Shown here: positions 1 through 13,800 of the stretch, in pieces | How the letters are laid out: each line of letters opens with the position of its first letter | Position numbering within the stretch: the stretch's first letter is position 1 | NCBI RefSeq assembly: GCF_027580225.2 | Contig: NC_073348.2 | Coordinates: forward strand, 26,828,501-26,892,500 | Origin: Misgurnus anguillicaudatus | Taxonomy: Eukaryota > Chordata > Actinopteri > Cypriniformes > Cobitidae | DNA length: 64,000 nt | Reading direction: 5' to 3' | Program-made: the position numbers and the translations under genes | Notes under the pieces: generated by a model | Databases searched by the model: none | The model's input: the letters and a program-made list of their open reading frames with translations, nothing else | What the model was told of the DNA's origin: nothing

Positions 1-3000
1 CCGTGCTGACAGCTTCGGGCCAATCATATCGTTTTAATACAGATAACGCGTTTACCCCCGCACTGTTTACGGACGTTTCCACACACATGCTGCTTGAAAG
101 TTGAGCACACCTGAAGTTTACGTCCACATTTCTTCACCAAAGTTGTTTAAAACAGCTTACCGCCGAATTGCCGACGTCCTTAGCACGCCCTCTGTGAAGC
201 CTAAACAGTACTCTTGTTAAAAACGCATTTTCGGTTTGACGTCGTCTCATTCAATGTTGTTTGGTCATGAGCAACTTCGCGACTGTTTACCACAGACGTG
301 AAAACAACAAAATACGGACCGTGGTTATGAACGACGTGGATTGTTTACAAATACAACACTGAGCTTGCCGCGTGCTACAGGTACTTCCGCTTTCTCAACG
401 AATTTACCGGTATTTTGATACTGATGTGTGAATGATGTCTTACTGGTAAAATAACGGAACGCCACTGCATGTGTGAATAGCACATTTTTGTATTTACTGG
501 TAAATTTATTCTGGTAAATTCATGGTAATTTACCAGAATTACTGTGTGAAAGAGGCTAATGAAATGACCAAAGTGCCATTTGTGAAAACAAGGCATTTTA
601 GTTACTGACAAATAACCTTTTCATTGCCATTAAAGTGAATCACTGAACTTAAACATATGAGCCTGATAAAAAAATGCTCATTTAGCCTAAAGGGTTTTGC
701 ATCTTAGACATTAAATTACGGTCTTCTTAAACTGTATTTACATTCATGCACAATGTTGGACAACGGGATGCAAAATGCGAACCTCACACGTACAATAACA
801 GCTTAATTATTCAGTTTGACCTCCCGAGGTACGCTTACCGATTTCTTGGAGGACAAAAAGACTTTGAGGCTCTATTTTGTAGCCTATTTGTTCAAAGTGC
901 CTCTTACCTAATAGAAATGTATTTCACATGCCAATGCCAGTGATTGTCTGTGAACCATAACCATGGCAACAATGAACTCCTGATGCTAGTAGTTGAAAAG
1001 CACTGCTGGAATCCACAGCATTCGCTAATGTGTGTCAAACAAAATGTATGTGAAGAAAGTGCGAGCGAAGGATTACCGGCAATATGGAAGTAAACCAATA
1101 CAGAATCAAGATGTTGTTGAGCAGGTGTAACTAAAGAAATTACTCTATGGGTGGTGAACTTTATGAAATAACTTTGGGCCGTGCACAAATTGCCGCCTAC
1201 GTTGGAGTTAGCATGAACGTGTATTATTATGTGCGTTGCCAACAATCCATCCATTTTCCAAATGCACTCGTCCTCTGCTGGGTCGCGGGAAGCTGGAGCC
1301 TGTCCCAGCGTCTTAGGCCACAGGCAGGCTACACTCTGGATAGATGGATGTTGTCAGCTTTTGCAAGTATTTGCTATGCCATTACAAAGCTTTGATTGAC
1401 TGCTAGGGTGCTTTGGGTTCCTTCTGGATGGTTGCTAGTGTGTAACTAGTCTTTCCAATGGATGTTTCATTCTTTTTTATCACTTAGAAAAGTGACTTTT
1501 CGCAATAAGCAAGCACTAGTAATCATCAACCATGCACTTTTATTTATTTAGTTTAGTAATTGGATGCTTTCTTTCACAAACAGCTAATTTATTTATATAA
1601 ATGAGTTAAAAACACAAATTTAAAAGACAAACACAAAAAGAGTGCATAACTAGTAAGGACTGATTGCATTTTGTTGCTTTTCCCAGCAGTGGTTAGAGCA
1701 AAAACGGAGTCCGTAACTGCAGTGCAGTGCAGTGACAGCCTAACGGTACGAAATGTGAAGTTGTTTTAAATTGGTTCATGCTTTGGTTCTTTTCATTTAA
1801 TTCCCTTCGCATTTTTATTCCCTTTCATTCATTGTTATTCATCTGCAAGGACCAGACTTGAAATTTGTTTTCTTGTTGAACGCACACATTGGTTCGCAGG
1901 CTTCGGGCCGTTATAGAGTTTATGTTAAGGAAACATACAGCATTAGCTTGCTTTCTCGTTCACGCTCTTCAGCGTAACATACTTTAATGCACACGCACAC
2001 GCTCGCTCACTCAAATCTCATTATATATATCGAGTTAGATTTATTGAGCTTAAACCTTTGTATCCCAGTGTAAATATGTAGCGGCACACGTCGTCTTGGA
2101 GGGATTTGCCGATGGTAGAATAAAAAGCTTTCCGGCTGGCACTGAAACCCTTAATTAATTCACTGACTATAGCTGCATGCATAAGCTCCCATGACTCACT
2201 TAAGTGACAGCGAAGCATGCTAGCGTAATCAGCAGTACAGCATGCGCCCAGCACGCTACTGAAGCACAACTCTGCATGCGTGTTGACTCTTCACGTTGAT
2301 GAATATCCAGACACAATGAGGATCACAGGCTGGGCGGCTTAATTTATCAATAGCTTGTTACTTCCTGTAAGTATTCGGAGAAGTAAAATGATGTTGGACG
2401 CTGAGGGGCAATGTGCTTGACTATGAAAGTAATTTATTAAAGTCCACATGAAATCAAAATTGATTTTGTTTGTTAGCTGGGCATTGTTAGTTTTGTGGTG
2501 AACCATTCAGTGCAAGTCAATCCACAAAATAACGAAAAATGTACATAGCATAGTTTATGTCAAACTCTCAAACTGTCAAATTTTGTTGTGTTTTCGGGAT
2601 AGGATATACGTTTCTGTAAGATCTAACAGTCCTAAAATCATACTACCAACAGACTCAAAGCACCAAATTTAGATTAGCGCAGGGCTCCAGACTGTGACCA
2701 AATGGACAACCTGAAAATTTGGTATTTCTTGTAGTTGTTATTTCAGGTTGAAGGACGAGTAGATTGCGAGAAGTGTGAAGTACCGGATTTAGGCACGGGC
2801 GATATGGGCAACTGCCCAGGGTGGCATTTCGGGGTGGGGGGCGGCACGGTAGCCTGGCTCCGCCCTCCTTCGTGCTTCCGCTTAATTTTCATTTCGCTTC
2901 AGCACTACGTCTGGGACTGCTGTGTAGAGTTTCGTTTTCTCCTGCAAAAATCTGCAGGTCCAATCAGCGAACAGAGGGGGGTGGCTTAGAACGATGACGT

Positions 3001-3242
3001 TGAGGTCGTGTGTCAGTAATGGCAGCGGAGAAAGACGTGAGAAAATGGGTCTATGCATTTTACTATCAAAACATTTGTCAGTAATATAGTTATTTTGAGG
3101 GAAATGTAAATAATTGCATTGCAGGCAGATTTAAGGTATGTCCCTAAATTCCCTGCTTGTGCTCCTAAAATTTTAGTCAGGGGCTACAGTGCTCCTAGTC
3201 AGGGTGTGAGGGGGTGTCGCCCAATTAATGTTGAATGGGATT
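1..3242. other. fat3: fat3 intron, no gene seen
   Basis: AT-rich intronic sequence downstream of fat3 coding exon 2. The only recognised item is a retroelement-like fragment at about 1246-1345. Short open frames here have no family resemblance or splice-supported structure. Confidence 0.6.
1246..1345 (+). repeat. Dispersed retroelement-derived fragment
   Basis: The stretch atccatccattttcc … gctgggtcgcgggaagctggagcctgtcccagc … caggcaggctacactctgga matches a widespread vertebrate/fish repeat fragment, recognised by memory of the wording only; the class is uncertain. Confidence 0.45.
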
Positions 3243-3246
3243 TTAA

Positions 3247-3984
3247 AGAGACACTCCACTTTTTTTTTTAAATATGCTATTTCCAGCTCCCCTAGAGTTA
3301 AACATTTGATTTTTACCCTTCCTTTTCCGTTTTTTATTTCTTGTATTTTTTATATGGGAATTCATTAGCTTTTGTGATGTCATTCAGGTGTTTGTGATTA
3401 GTTAAGCTTTTAAGTGAAAATTGTTTGAAGAAGGTTATCTGTGCCGCTGTGCGTGGATTGCTGCCCAGTTTAATGGTTTTAATGTTATATAGCTATGTCT
3501 AAATAAAGGCTTTTTATAATATTTTTTGAATCCATTCAGCCAATCTCCCGAGTCTGGCGGTACCACTTTTTGCATAGCTTAGCATAATCTATTGAATCTG
3601 ATTAGACCATTAGCATCGCGCTCAAAAACAACCAAAGAGTTTCAAACCCCTTCCCATTCCAAACCTGACACTTCTGTAGTTACATCGTGTACTAAGACAG
3701 ACGGAAAATTAAAAGTTGCGATTTTCAAGGCAGATATGGCTAGGAACAATACTCTCATTTTGGCGTAATAATCAAGGACTGTTGTCGTACCATGGCTCCA
3801 GCAGGCGCAGTGATATTACGCACCGCCCGAATATAGTCCCCTGCTATTGAAAGTTACTAAGGGTATTATATTTATATTCGGGCACTGCGTAATATCATTG
3901 CTGAATGGATTTCAAAACGGTAAAAAAGTAATTGTTTAACTCAAGGGGATCTGAAAAATTAGCCTATTTTAAAAAAGTGTCCCT
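3247..3984. mobile_element. TTAA-flanked MITE, family A (738 bp)
   Basis: Flanked by TTAA at 3243-3246 and 3985-3988; ends AGAGACACTCCACTTTTT and AAAAAAGTGTCCCT are inverted repeats. Internal inverted blocks are shared with the copy at 48030-48666 (ttgaatctgattagaccattagcat, atattacgcaccgcc … gcgtaatatcattg). Terminal sequence and TTAA duplication fit non-autonomous piggyBac-type elements. Confidence 0.75.
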
Positions 3985-4505
3985 TTAATGATAAAATTGT
4001 TGTATATACTGTAGCAAGATTGTTTTGAGCTCTGTATGTTGCTCACTTAAGCTGCAGTTTTTGTGGTTGTCTTACAGAGATGTTTGTTTATAACGCGTAA
4101 AAAAAAAAATTCTAGCTTGGAGAAATATATGCATTAATGCGATTGCCCCCCTCTGTATTTCAGACACCCCCCATCAGCCTTGGCTGGCGCCGGTACTGCT
4201 CCTAGTAAAAAAAGTTAGTCTGAAGCCCTAAGATGTTTTTCTCATTTAATATTCAGTTTCACTCAGAAATACATAACAAATCGGAAGGATGTTGCCGTTT
4301 ATATGGACTTTAAAGTAAATAAAACAAATCTTATTTTATCTGCAAATCCAAATGTGAAACATGAGATCCTGACAGTAAAAAGTCTGACAATAAGCCCAGT
4401 CTAGCATCTAGCCCTAATATGATTTTTAGTTTTAATTTCTGCACTGGGAAAACTACACACATGTAAAGGTCCTGTTAAGACACAACAAACCCATCCATCT
4501 TTTAC

Positions 4506-4823
4506 CTGTATTGGAATCAATGGAAAAGAAGTTCTGGGGATTTCCAGCTGTGATTCGATACGTGAGACGGCTATCTGAGGCCGTAACGTCTGGATCCTGG
4601 GCTTGAATTCGGACCACAGACACGCCTCTAGGTGAGTTCTCCATGATGTACGGGTGGTAAACGGGTTCAGAGGTCAAAGGTGCATTATCATTCACATCCT
4701 CCACCTGGATAAACACCTCAATAGAAGCAGAAAGCGGCACGACACCTCGGTCCGTCGCATGTACTGTTAACCAATAGGAATCCTGAGTCTCACAGTCTAG
4801 GGCACCAGCGGTGTAAATCATTC
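4506..4823 (-). CDS. fat3: fat3 second coding exon
   Basis: 318 bp, phase 1 at both ends, encoding 106 residues that finish one cadherin repeat ([20 protein letters not shown], then EDVNDNAPL) and begin the next ([20 protein letters not shown] … FFSIDSNTG). The acceptor is tgttctcacag|GAATG and the donor ATACAG|gtaaaag on the minus strand. The intron to the first coding exon is about 10 kb (4824-14844). Downstream exons lie outside the window. Confidence 0.93.
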
Positions 4824-7800
4824 CTGTGAGAACACACAGAAAAACATATTTGAACGGCATATTGATCATGACTCTGATAAAACCTAATAATCGCTGCTTT
4901 ACACAGCTTGTGGGCTATGATGACAAATTCATCTGACAATTTCTGAGTTATCAAACCCTATCAGTACTTCGGTCTGAGAACATACACATACTCATTTTTC
5001 AAACTATTCATAACTTGGTTTGTGATCCAACTACGTGTCAAAAGTGTCGAACTGTACCATGAGTCAAACTTTATTAAATGTGAGGCGCCCAACATTTTGA
5101 GAAGATTAGAGTCAGGCGGAAAGATTAATGTTTATAGACACACTCTCTCGGAAACCAAAGGCGGCTCAGCGGGTTTTAATACCGGGATTGGTCTGGCCTG
5201 TCTAAAAGTGTAATTTCTTTAGATTTTCTCTGGGGAAATTACTTAAGTTTCAGCAACATACCTGAGAACAACCTGAAGGAATTGAAAGAAAATGCCCTTT
5301 TACAGAGTTTTGTTCTTATATAAAAGTTTATCTGTTAAATGTGAGATATACAAAAACATATACACTAATTTATTCAATAAAGGACAACGATAATAATAAT
5401 TGTTATAAATAATGTGAGTCATAGACAATTAATTATGTCCAAATGCTTTTAAAACACAGCAGAAATGTATATCTTGTGTACATGTTGGTTTCATATACAC
5501 TGAAAAAAATTATTCATTTAATTTACTCATTTTTTTAAGGTAAGTGGTTGCAATCAATTTATTTAAGCTACATTTAAACAACAACAAAAAATGAAAAAAT
5601 AAAAAAATGTAGCTTAAATAATTGCAATAATAACTGCAAACACTTACCTTAAAAACAAATTGAGTAAATTGAATGAATAATTTTTTTCAGTGTATTTAAA
5701 ATAATGGTAACAGTTCTTTTAAAGTCTAAGATAAAGCAAAACGTAATATTTCCACACAATGATTATACATAAGAGTACATATGTCAGTGATGTCATAATA
5801 ATCATAATTCTGGTTTTTTTACAAATATAATGCATTTTTGTACCGAGCCCTTAAGGTGACATTGGAGTAAAAAAAATCTAAAGTTTAGTTATTGTGCTCA
5901 TGCGAAACTTTCGTGCACATGTGTGAAATTATCTCGTGTGCACGTGCACTGAAAAAAATGATTCATTCAATTTACTTAATTTTTTTAAGGTAAGTGGTTG
6001 CAATCAATTTATTTAAGCTAGAAGCTATTTAATTTTACTTTACTTATCTTTTTTGTTTAAATGTAGCTTAATTAAATTGATTGCAACCACTTACCTTAAA
6101 AAAATTTTGTAAATTGTATGAATAATTTTTTTCAGCGAAAGTTTCACGTGCGCGCGCAATACGTTTCATGTGAGCACGTGATAGTTTCAGGTGCGCACAC
6201 GAAAGTTTCACGTGAGCACGCGAAACTAAACTCAGTAGTTTAGTCAATTAATTAATCAATTAATCAATTTTTTTAAGGTAAGTGGTTGCAATCAATTTAT
6301 TTAAGCTACATTTAAACAAAAGTTTTATATTTTATGTTACTTTACTAATCTTTTTTGTTTAAATGTAGCTTAAATAAATTGATTGCAACCACTTACCTTA
6401 AAAAAATTGATTAAATTCAATGAATCATTTTTTCAGTGTAAACTTTATTTAAGTTTTGCTCCGTGTCCCCTTAGGGGCTCTGTATTTGAGTTACTGCACT
6501 GAAAAAAATTATTCATTCAATTTACAAAATTTTTTTTTTAAGGTAAGTGGTAGCAGTTTATTTATTTTAAGCTACATTTATCTAAAAAAATTAGAAAAAC
6601 AAAACAAAAATGTAGCTTAAATAAATTGATTGCGACCATTTACCTTAAAAAAATTTAGTAAATTGAATGATTCATTTTTTCAGTTACAGTATTTACTTAA
6701 ACAAGCCACAGTAGCCTGTCAATTGAAAATGTTTTCGCCAATATTTAGATAAAAAAATTAAATAACTCACCATATATAAAAAACAGAACAAATGCACAAA
6801 GCACAACATCCTGGTATGTAACCTCTGTCTATTTTCAATATTATTTTCTATAAAATAACAAATAAAACTGAAACAAGTAACAATAGTCAAATGTATGCTT
6901 CTGCAGTTTTATAAATGGACTCGGGTCCCTTTTGGCGTGGGTCTCAAGCTGTTTGTCTAGCCTTACTTTACTTAAATCTGAGTTGTTTTGCTATGTTTGA
7001 ATGAATTAATAAAGTAAATGACCTACACTGAAAAAAATAATTCATTCAATTTAATTTTTTTAAGGTAAGTGGTTGCAATCAATTTATTTAAGCTACATTT
7101 TTTATAAAAAAAATAGTTTTTTGTTTTGTTTTTCTAATTTTTTTTTTTTGTTTAAATAAATTGATTGCGACCACTTATCTTAAAAAAATTGAGTAAATTG
7201 AATTAATCTTTTTTTTTTTCAGTGTAAAAAATGAGATGTATTTTGATGTGAGCCTAGATACACGATTCTCTAAGATGTTTTATCTTCACACATTGAAAAA
7301 AACACTTCTTGCACAATGGCTACAATCTTATAACAGCCTTATAACAATTTTTTTATATCACTACAGTTTCACCTCAAAAATATTGTCCCACATTAAAATT
7401 TCAATATTAATCCAACTTTAAATATACTAAAATCATGCTCATAAAACACGTACATGTGTAGCTGTCTGTCTAAATTGTATTTTTAATAACTTAAGGGTCA
7501 CGTCATTGACCCGCCAACACTTTAGGTGTAATCCGGTGACACTTTACAAAGGACAGGTTTGCTGAGCTGACAGATTTGTAGCTGGTGCTGTCCAATCCAA
7601 ACTGACATCTTTGACATACCACTAACTTTAGATGGGCTGGGCATCTTACCTTGAGGGCACAACGGCTCAGAAAATGTATGACCTTCAGGTCTTCAGCAAA
7701 GCACATCTAATCATTCCTGACCAAAACGCTGCCTCTGCCATTCTGTGATTAGGAGCCCTTCGACGCTCGGCACATGTAAATACAATCAGGGATGGGAAGG

Positions 7801-10800
7801 GTCACGGAATGACCCATTTTGTGGCAGTGCCATGTAACACGGTGAGCCGATCGGCCAACCGTAGCATACAAGCAAAAGCGTTTGGCCGTGAACAGATTCA
7901 GCCGAGGGGATTTCAACCATCAAAGCCACCAGTAGTAGAAAAAGCAGAACGCATGTCTTAAATTGTTACTGAAACCTAAGCACTGAGAACTTAAAAAAGT
8001 GATACACCTGAGGGGAGGAATTGGTACAAACTGAACAGGGACATCTAAAGCTCCTGTTGATCTAAACGCAGTGTGACATGTCAGGATGCAAAAAGAAAAT
8101 CTGCTACAGTATATTTACCATAATACCTTCAAAGACGAAAAAATCAGTTTGCCTCTCCAATTAACCTGTTCAACAGAGTAGTTGAGAAAAAATGAGGGCA
8201 ATAAAAACACACACGATGCAGATGGAGCAGAGAATCGCTGAATTAATAGGTTGTTAGGTTCAAGTACTCAAATGAAAAGTGTGCCACTTTGGTGGGTTTC
8301 AGCAAGACAGTCTCATCTGAAGTGTAGCTGATGAATGAAAAAAATTCACTAATGAGTTTCCTCTCGCTTTTAAGCACGTTAGATTTTTTATACTGCAATA
8401 AAAAGACACTGGGGTGTAATTCAACCCGAAAGTCAGCCGAATGTACTTTTATTACAGGCATCTTGTAACTCAGCTAGAAACTTCGCTTGTTTGCAGAGTT
8501 TTCGAAGCGTAAACAACGTCTGAAGTTTGCAAAAAGGCAGGAATTTGTTTGTTTAGTCACTATTATAATAAAACGTTAATTCATGTTACGGTCTATGTCA
8601 CGTCACATTACACACTTCCATCACATTCGAAAACCTCCAAGTAAAATTGCTGCAAATTTGTAGGTCACACAAGTACTGAAACCTCACACTGGGAGGTATG
8701 CATTCTGCTTCTATACACTACAATGATAAACCACATCAGTCAACTCTTAGCGTGAAAAATCAAAAGTATGGCAAATGCATAAAAAATGGCATGAGGCTTC
8801 AACGCTGTCTAGAGCATGACTCTACAAACCAGACAAGCTTTGTGCAAAGTTTTGATTCTAGGATTCTAGCTTTGATGCTGAGGTTGTTTTGATGAAGGGA
8901 TAAGCTCGGAGTCCCACTGGTCCTGATGCTGAGGATGAGAAGTTCTACAAAACACGAGGCCAGTCCCAACTCTAATTAAAGAGGCTCAGATTTCTACTAA
9001 GCGCCTGGTTTTGTACAGCATTTGAACATGAAGAACTAATTTAATGGTGCAAAAAAGACTAAAGCAATGCTAATGATTAAGGTTTTCTGACATGTCGCGT
9101 TTGCGATTACTCAACTGTGAATCTCAAACCACTGATTGCGTCATTACATCCAAAACATAAAATGCATCTGCCACTTTGGCTTTACAAGCTTGGATTTCTC
9201 ATTATTCATAATTGTCAACCAACAGGTGTATACTACAAGCATCAAGGACTACTTATGATGCTAGAAAACTGAAAATTGGTGTTGTGTCATTCAGCTAAAA
9301 CAAACTTAAAAGGATAATTATGTGTTTTGTGGTTAGCGATGTCTCAAAGATTTCACAATTATCTTTTAAAACTCACAAATGACTGAAAATTAGTTTTAAA
9401 TGCACACAGTTTGATACGCACACTAAAAGTTAGTTATTTAAACATGAAACTGAAAGTTTTTCAGCAATGATAACTTAAAAGGATAATTATGTATTTTGTG
9501 CTTAGCGATGTCACAAAGATTTCACAATTATCTTTCAAAACTCACAAATTACTGAAAATTAGTTTTAAATGGACAATGGCTTCCATATGCAAACTAAAAT
9601 TTTGTTATTTAAACATGAAACAAAGTATTTTAGCAATGATAACTTAAAAGGATGATAATGTGTTTTGTGGTTAGCAATGTCACAAAAATTGTACAATTAC
9701 CTTTTAAAACATACATATTACCAAAAATTTGTTTAAGATGCATGTCGCTTTGATACACAAACTAAAATTTCGCTATTTTAAACATGAAAGAAAGTTTTCA
9801 GCAATGATAACTTAAAAGGATGATTACGTATTTTGTGGTTAGCGATGTCACAAAGATTTCACAATTATCTTTTAAAACTCACAAATTACCGAAAATTAGG
9901 TTCAGATGCACGCCGCTTTGATACACAAACTCAAATTTGGTTATTTAAACATAAAAATTGAAAGTTTTTCAGCAATGATAACTTGAAAAGGATGATTATG
10001 TATTTTGTGGTTTGCAATGTCACAAAAATTGGACAATTATCTTTTAAAACACAAATGACTGAAAATTTGTTTCAGATACACTCTGCTTTGATACACAAAC
10101 TAAAATGTAGTTATTTAAACATGAAACAGAACTTTTGGAGAATTGATAACTTAAAAAAAATTATTATGTGTTTTGTGGTTCGCGATGTCACAAAGATTTC
10201 ACAATTATCTTTTAAAGGGGACATATCAAGAAAAACTGATTTTTTTTCATGTTAAAATGCTATAATTGAGTCCCCAGTGCTTCCATCAACCTTGAAAATG
10301 TGAAAAATCATTCTCTGAAAGCATGTGAAAAATTAGGTCATAGAAATTTGTCTCCCCTTGTGATGTCAGAAGAATAATCCCGCCCCAATCTGCACTATCC
10401 AACCATGGCATTTCCATCTAGTGCAGAGATCAACAAGTTTGCATTTTAAAGGACACACCCAAAATGGCAAATTTTTGCTCACACCTACAAAGTGGCAATT
10501 TTAACATGCTACAATAAATTATCTATATGGTATTTTGAGCTAGAACTTCACATATGTACTGTGGGGACAGCAATGATTTGACATCTTAAAAAAGTCTTGT
10601 GAAATGTCCCCTTTAAAACTCACAAAGTACCGAAAATTAGTTTCAGATGCACACTGCTTGATACACAAACTAAAATTTAATTATTTAAACATGAAACACT
10701 ACTTTTTTCAGCAGTGATAACTTAAAAGGATGAATATGTGTTTTATGGTTAGCGATGTCACAAAGATTTCACAATATCTTATGCACACTACTTTGATACT

Positions 10801-13800
10801 AACTAAAACATAAACACCTATGTATGTTATTTTATAATATAACACGGGTCTGTTGAATGCTGCATTCTGATTGGCTGAGAAATGTTCTATGGGTGTTGAT
10901 TATTTTTCTGTAAACCGCACACCTAACTTGTCAAATGTCTTAAAAATAGGCACCAGAGCAATGTTTGTGGTAACCGTCTTATAAGCGGAATAATTGACTC
11001 CGGTCCTTTGAATTATTTGAAAATAATGCACACCTGCGGCATTACCACCTTGGTGTGCATTATTTTCTTATAATTCAATGGCCAGTCGTCAATTATTCCT
11101 TACATATTCATATTTCATACTATTCCATAATATATTCAAATTTAATTTCATATTCCCAGCAATAAACTGTTCATATTTTAGGATGTAAACAATCAAATAT
11201 TCATAGTCGGGGGGCTGAATTTAGAACAGAACCCGACAACGGATTAAAACATTTTACTCTTTCTTCACGTATCTTTCACATCTTCACTGAATATCAATAG
11301 CGGATCTTTTTATGCCAAGTGTCTTGAATTACCAGGATAGGTTCACAAGCATCAGGCCTGCGTATGCTGAAAAAGCATTTTCCCTTAACATAAATCTCTT
11401 CCCCGTCCCTTTCATTCCAGAGAAGATCTACATCTCTGTAACGGTACGAGAGAAAATGCCTTTGTATTCCGTGCAGGCACCACAAGGAAAACCCTTGATA
11501 TTTCCCCCGAATTACAATTAAAGTTCAAGGCGCCTGTAAGAGGAAGTGGGCTTACGTTAAAGATCCTCTACTCGTAAATCCTCTGAAAATATCTTATCAT
11601 TCGAAGAGCTAAAAGCAGCGCATCGCTCTGGTTCAGCGTGTGGGGGTGTGCAACACGACGCCCGTTTCGCCCAGGTGTCTGAAAGGCTTTGACATAAAGA
11701 CTTAACCTGACTTGGGAGAAAAAGAGGCCAAATCTCAGAGGCAAATTAGAGCTGAACTTGTTTCTCGACAGGCGTCTGAGTGAGAGTGCTCTCTGATTTA
11801 TTTCCCAAAGTGTGGGCCGGAATACCAATGCCTGCTCGAAGCAGCAGAGCGCTCTGCCGATAAGGCCTTCATAAATCCCACCAGCTTTTTTAGTTCACTC
11901 TTGCATGGGAGCAAAAAGAGACTTCCGATATCGAAATTACTCAGCATATACAGATCTTCAACTCGACACGTCCCAACTGGCACCCAGGATCAAGGGGCTT
12001 TGATTTCTGCTTAGATCAGAGAATAATACATGAACTGCCCACTTTCAATCATCCAGGAAGTCCAGGTACAATGACAAGGACTTAACGTGGCAGTTAAGTG
12101 AATGCTGGTGGAGGAATACAGGGTGGGCGTAGAGCAGCTGTCCTCAACTGTCCTGGAGATATTACTTTGAAGATGAAACGCAATTCTACATTCCTCTATA
12201 CTTCTCTATTGCATTCATTTCTCTGTGGAAATCCACGCACAAAGCTCTGACACTCCATACACAACTTGTTTAATTTACATGGGTCCGATTAACAGACTCG
12301 GTCTAATTAGCCGACATGTGAATGAAAAAGCCCAGTTACATCTCACTGCCTGTGGTAGTTCTCTAATCAATAGTCATTAGCTGTGATTAATTGTGAAGTT
12401 GGCACCCGGCAAAGAGTCACGTAATGTAAATAAGCATTTAGTTTCTTGTATAACCTCAAATTCCTGTTTGTTCAGAGATTGAATCTCAAAGAGAAGTTTT
12501 TAAAACACAGACTGTTTTAAACCACAAAGAGGTTAAGTCCTGCCTTTCTAGGTCAGCGGTCTGCTCTGGTGGTGGCAGATTCAAAGGCAATTGTAGACCC
12601 AGAGCACAAATTCATCGCCAAGACAAATAATGTCACAGTGACCTTTTAACGCCATTCAATCAGCACACTGCAGTAAAAACGTTAGGACATAAATTCGTAG
12701 CAATTTTACAGTTTTTGTTTCATTGTGTGAGCATCAACTCAAGACATGTTATTCTTTAAAAAAAAGATAATAAAACAGTCACTACAAACGGCTGATTGAC
12801 AGTTTTACTGTAGCTCAGTTGGCAGACAAAATGTTGTGGGTTTGAGTCTCAGGAAATGCACTAACACGTTTACTTGATAAATAAAATGAGAGCGCTCTTT
12901 AAAGGCACCTATTTCATTGCTAAAAAACAATGTTATTTTGTGTATTTTGTGTAATACAATGTGTTTGCGTGGTTTATGGTTCAAAACACACATTATTTTC
13001 CACATACCATACATTTTTGTAGCTCCAGATATCCCTGCCTACCTCAAACGCTCTGATTTTGTAAAGCTCACTGATCTAAAAAGCGCTGTGTCTCTGATTG
13101 GCCAGCTAATCTGTACATTGTGATTGGCCTGAATACCTCTGACGTCAGCTGGAAATGTGACGCTCCTTACCATGTTTGAAAGATTCACTCACAATGCAAT
13201 GCTGACAGGAGTTAACTTACAGGCTGTATTTCAGAAGCGGGAGGAACCGTCGTGTCCATGTCAATAGGAATAGAAAGTAAACTTTTTTATCTGTGTGTTT
13301 TTTGTAGTCCAAGAAAAGAGATTTACGTTGGAAACGATAACTCGCGTCATTGTTTACTTTGGGGTTTGTACCTTTTGCATATCGTTAACATGTTCGAACA
13401 CACACTTACACACCAAAGGAAATGTAAAATCATGAATCGTACCATAGGTTCCCTTTAAAAAAAGCGCCAATGGAAGTGAACATTTCTTATGGCCCATTTA
13501 CTGACAAGGCGCACATTAAAAACAGGTGCAAAATCTCATTTTTATAATAAACAACACAGTTTAAAACTTGCTTTTTTGGGGTGTTAAATAATGGCACAAA
13601 TACCACACATAAATAAACTGATGAGCGCAAAACTTACACTGTAAAACATTTGCAGCATTTTTGACAAATCATCACATATTTTATGAAATTAAACAATTTC
13701 AACTTGAATTTATTAGTTATGTCAACTTCTTTTAACCAAAACTTGAAATAGTAGGTTGAACTGACTTGCAAAACCAAGTTGTCTTTTACTTCACCCTGGT

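Larger units (their letters stand above)
5845..6481. mobile_element. Element with inverted GAGCCC(T)TAAGG ends, carrying two hairpin-MITE insertions
   Basis: Left end gagcccttaaggtgacattggagtaaa is an inverted match to the right end ttttgctccgtgtccccttaggggctc. The body has repeats of gcgaaagtttcacgtg(a/c)gc. A related copy at 33972-34114 lacks the inserts. Hairpin MITE copies at 5947-6136 and ~6248-6440 interrupt it. Confidence 0.65.

Noticed and set aside
9983..10255. Plus-strand 90-codon open frame
   Set aside because: It spans satellite units and the edge of the inserted MITE; the repeat explains it.
9295..10815. CRISPR-like array
   Set aside because: Units are contiguous ~169-bp satellite repeats without short spacers, in a vertebrate intron.
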